A stretch of DNA of 6,405 bases from Stomatobaculum longum (GTDB taxonomy: Bacteria > Bacillota > Clostridia > Lachnospirales > Lachnospiraceae), in assembly GCA_905370385.1 (NCBI GenBank), contig CAJPKN010000092.1:1-6405 (forward strand). Reading direction: 5' to 3'. The notes beneath the pieces are model-generated. The model saw only the letters and a list, made by a program, of their open reading frames with translations, had not been told where the DNA came from and searched no databases. Both the position numbers and the translations under genes were made by a program. Below are positions 6,101 through 6,405 of this stretch, piece after piece; within the stretch, counting starts at the first letter, position 1; each line of letters opens with the position of its first letter.

Positions 6101-6405
6101 AATTCTGCGAGACTGGTGCTGGGAGACAGTGCCAAGGGCATTTCGGTGCTGGACCTCGATTACTACGTGAATCCCTGGTCGGTCTTTGATGACACAAAAC
6201 TCGGCCAGGACTTCTTCTCGACGACAGGCGCAACGGATTTGGATCCGACGCTTTATAAAATCAATGCGATTGCCCAGGGACTTAGCCGGGGTGTAGCAAA
6301 CGAAGCAAATTACCGCGAACTTGAACTTACGCGCATTGAGATGGATAACACCGGTGTGTCCTACCTGAATGCCAATCAGCCTGAGTTGAACTATCAGAAC
6401 GCAAG
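3092..6405 (+). CDS. Large secreted surface protein of unrecognised family (3' truncated)
   Basis: By direct translation the frame is open from ATG 3092 to the window end: 1104 complete codons and no stop. Residues 1 to about 33 form a signal peptide. Residues 46-64 are extremely acidic. From about residue 90 the chain is rich in Tyr, Phe, Trp, Asn, Asp and Gly with alternating hydrophobic residues, which suggests beta-rich extracellular domains. Visible landmarks are an aromatic DPWWRKSFEIKVHKDEG segment, a tyrosine cluster (YYPMMYYNRLYEGNW), a Lys/Tyr-rich stretch (FKKKYDYNHRG) with MYWQW just after it, and a single cysteine (C968, codon at 5993). I recognise no named domain, catalytic motif or internal repeat. 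Only the N-terminal part is visible, so a wall anchor or stalk repeats may lie beyond the edge. It is probably an adhesin or another surface structural protein, inferred from export, size and the LPXTG neighbour. The start is well supported by AGGAGG. Confidence 0.95.
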   Translation, partial: MRERVWNRWRRALAMLIALLLAIEALPLQTLAAPARGGYIPLVVSEDEEEEAEDYSEDAELIDDRPLLAAGLSARALRASGSNATLSNALPLATPYVAFRQASGGYAPWTGPVDDSSLTASNNYVKLDPANAVLRTPADFAIGKYGERIFSVQFAFRPGEVSDLVRNNLAMELWVPSGFNLNGIPSVNGVTFTSARQADGSTVLVGTPSPSTASVSGQLTITQDANKLINELPISGGELPFRMRVINNYRSTDPSKPPTLYALGGGDHDKTTELMLRTVGANPTVTVTNLSDNNTYMPGEIGGASYANRTSPGTPIGRNVKSSQDYRASAADDAFYFLGDANMGLMDPWWRKSFEIKVHKDEGYLADGSKIHLVLPDEGVRFDQGGVLYWSYKTDDGVELPWTAIGSRLDFRIGGNIRDLVINGVSYYNQQVTANAYREAVAGSGLSYADLFRKPGTFHIRYYPMMYYNRLYEGNWSNTTYTAASGSYLEQPDNTNFGAKAKTEGTPLKFKLIQGTSPIRIRSDQLDVTIGAEYNQTQLSSVPQYSSVSPEYTDTEEVKASFRFDDADDAFKIQDNLSIKYDYEEALSPVYLNHLGLEEKYGLSYRLYIKDAVTGQVEVRTLVPGNEYPTYTPQSISYAGQTVTESVIDGTGITDYTFADANAAGNKKYIARVEVFKKKYDYNHRGSFMYWQWGAGEDKSWFTYKLRAYHHRLSDGTDIPDNYEAKIQRSVTSDQIAAEGGEAGFAREFKIKTRHLSDNLRTATHGLGNMEVNRHPEVSTFGLYAVIKYPDTMDYNIDATGAPIAFGQPNYDPVVIELAGDAITLTEYLEKADLRLLGVTDQAGTYHDLAAEGIDSEDPAYLKDGISRYSNTRVTVFSNSNDNGAFDGKVYDLNALANHLGTSYFTRVVVALEDINNLKTNVATGTLRNYRFFTQQIYPGHKNYNGAVGTNGAADLPKNIPYTNTLFCRYSDYKSEVVDHNPPQDTTIHGISQYHGTARKSNGNSARLVLGDSAKGISVLDLDYYVNPWSVFDDTKLGQDFFSTTGATDLDPTLYKINAIAQGLSRGVANEANYRELELTRIEMDNTGVSYLNANQPELNYQNA
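3227..3283 (+). other. Acidic segment just after the signal peptide
   Basis: Residues 46-64 contain 13 Asp/Glu in 19 positions, including DEEEE, with no basic residue. The segment lies shortly after the expected signal cleavage site and before the first probable folded region, so it is likely a disordered, strongly negative N-terminal tail of the mature protein. Its role is unknown. Confidence 0.8.

Overview
The window holds parts of two large secreted or surface proteins, both on the + strand and both cut by the window edges. Between them is a 198-bp intergenic region. The organism looks like a Gram-positive Firmicute of moderately high GC. The evidence is an LPKTG sortase signal, Gram-positive pilin-type isopeptide domains, InlB-type B repeats, an AGGAGG ribosome binding site and an intrinsic terminator with a U tract. 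An oral or gut clostridial lineage such as Lachnospiraceae would fit, but that is inference and no genus can be named from this sequence.

Region 1 (2-2893) is the C-terminal 963 residues of a cell-wall-anchored adhesin or stalk protein. Its visible body is two copies of a composite module of about 385 residues. Each copy has three distinct B-repeat-like domains (called A, B and C here) followed by one Spy0128/FctA-type pilin domain (D). Each D domain carries a plausible Lys/Glu/Asn isopeptide triad. A third A-type repeat follows, then a Gly-rich and Pro/Asn-rich linker, LPKTGE, a short Ala/Leu-rich hydrophobic stretch and a basic tail. The window opens inside an A repeat, so the true start lies upstream.

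Region 2 (2894-3091) holds a strong hairpin terminator just after the stop codon. An AT-rich patch with a candidate promoter follows, then a leader of roughly 95 nt with a small hairpin, and a consensus Shine-Dalgarno site. The two genes are therefore probably separate transcription units.

Region 3 (3092-6405) is an uninterrupted reading frame of at least 1104 codons that runs off the window. It begins with a signal peptide and a very acidic segment. The rest is an aromatic-rich, probably beta-rich extracellular protein with one cysteine, in which I recognise no named domain family. Two adjacent giant surface proteins suggest an adhesin locus. Whether they act together cannot be decided here, and no sortase, pilin polymerase, regulator, RNA gene, CRISPR array or mobile element is visible.
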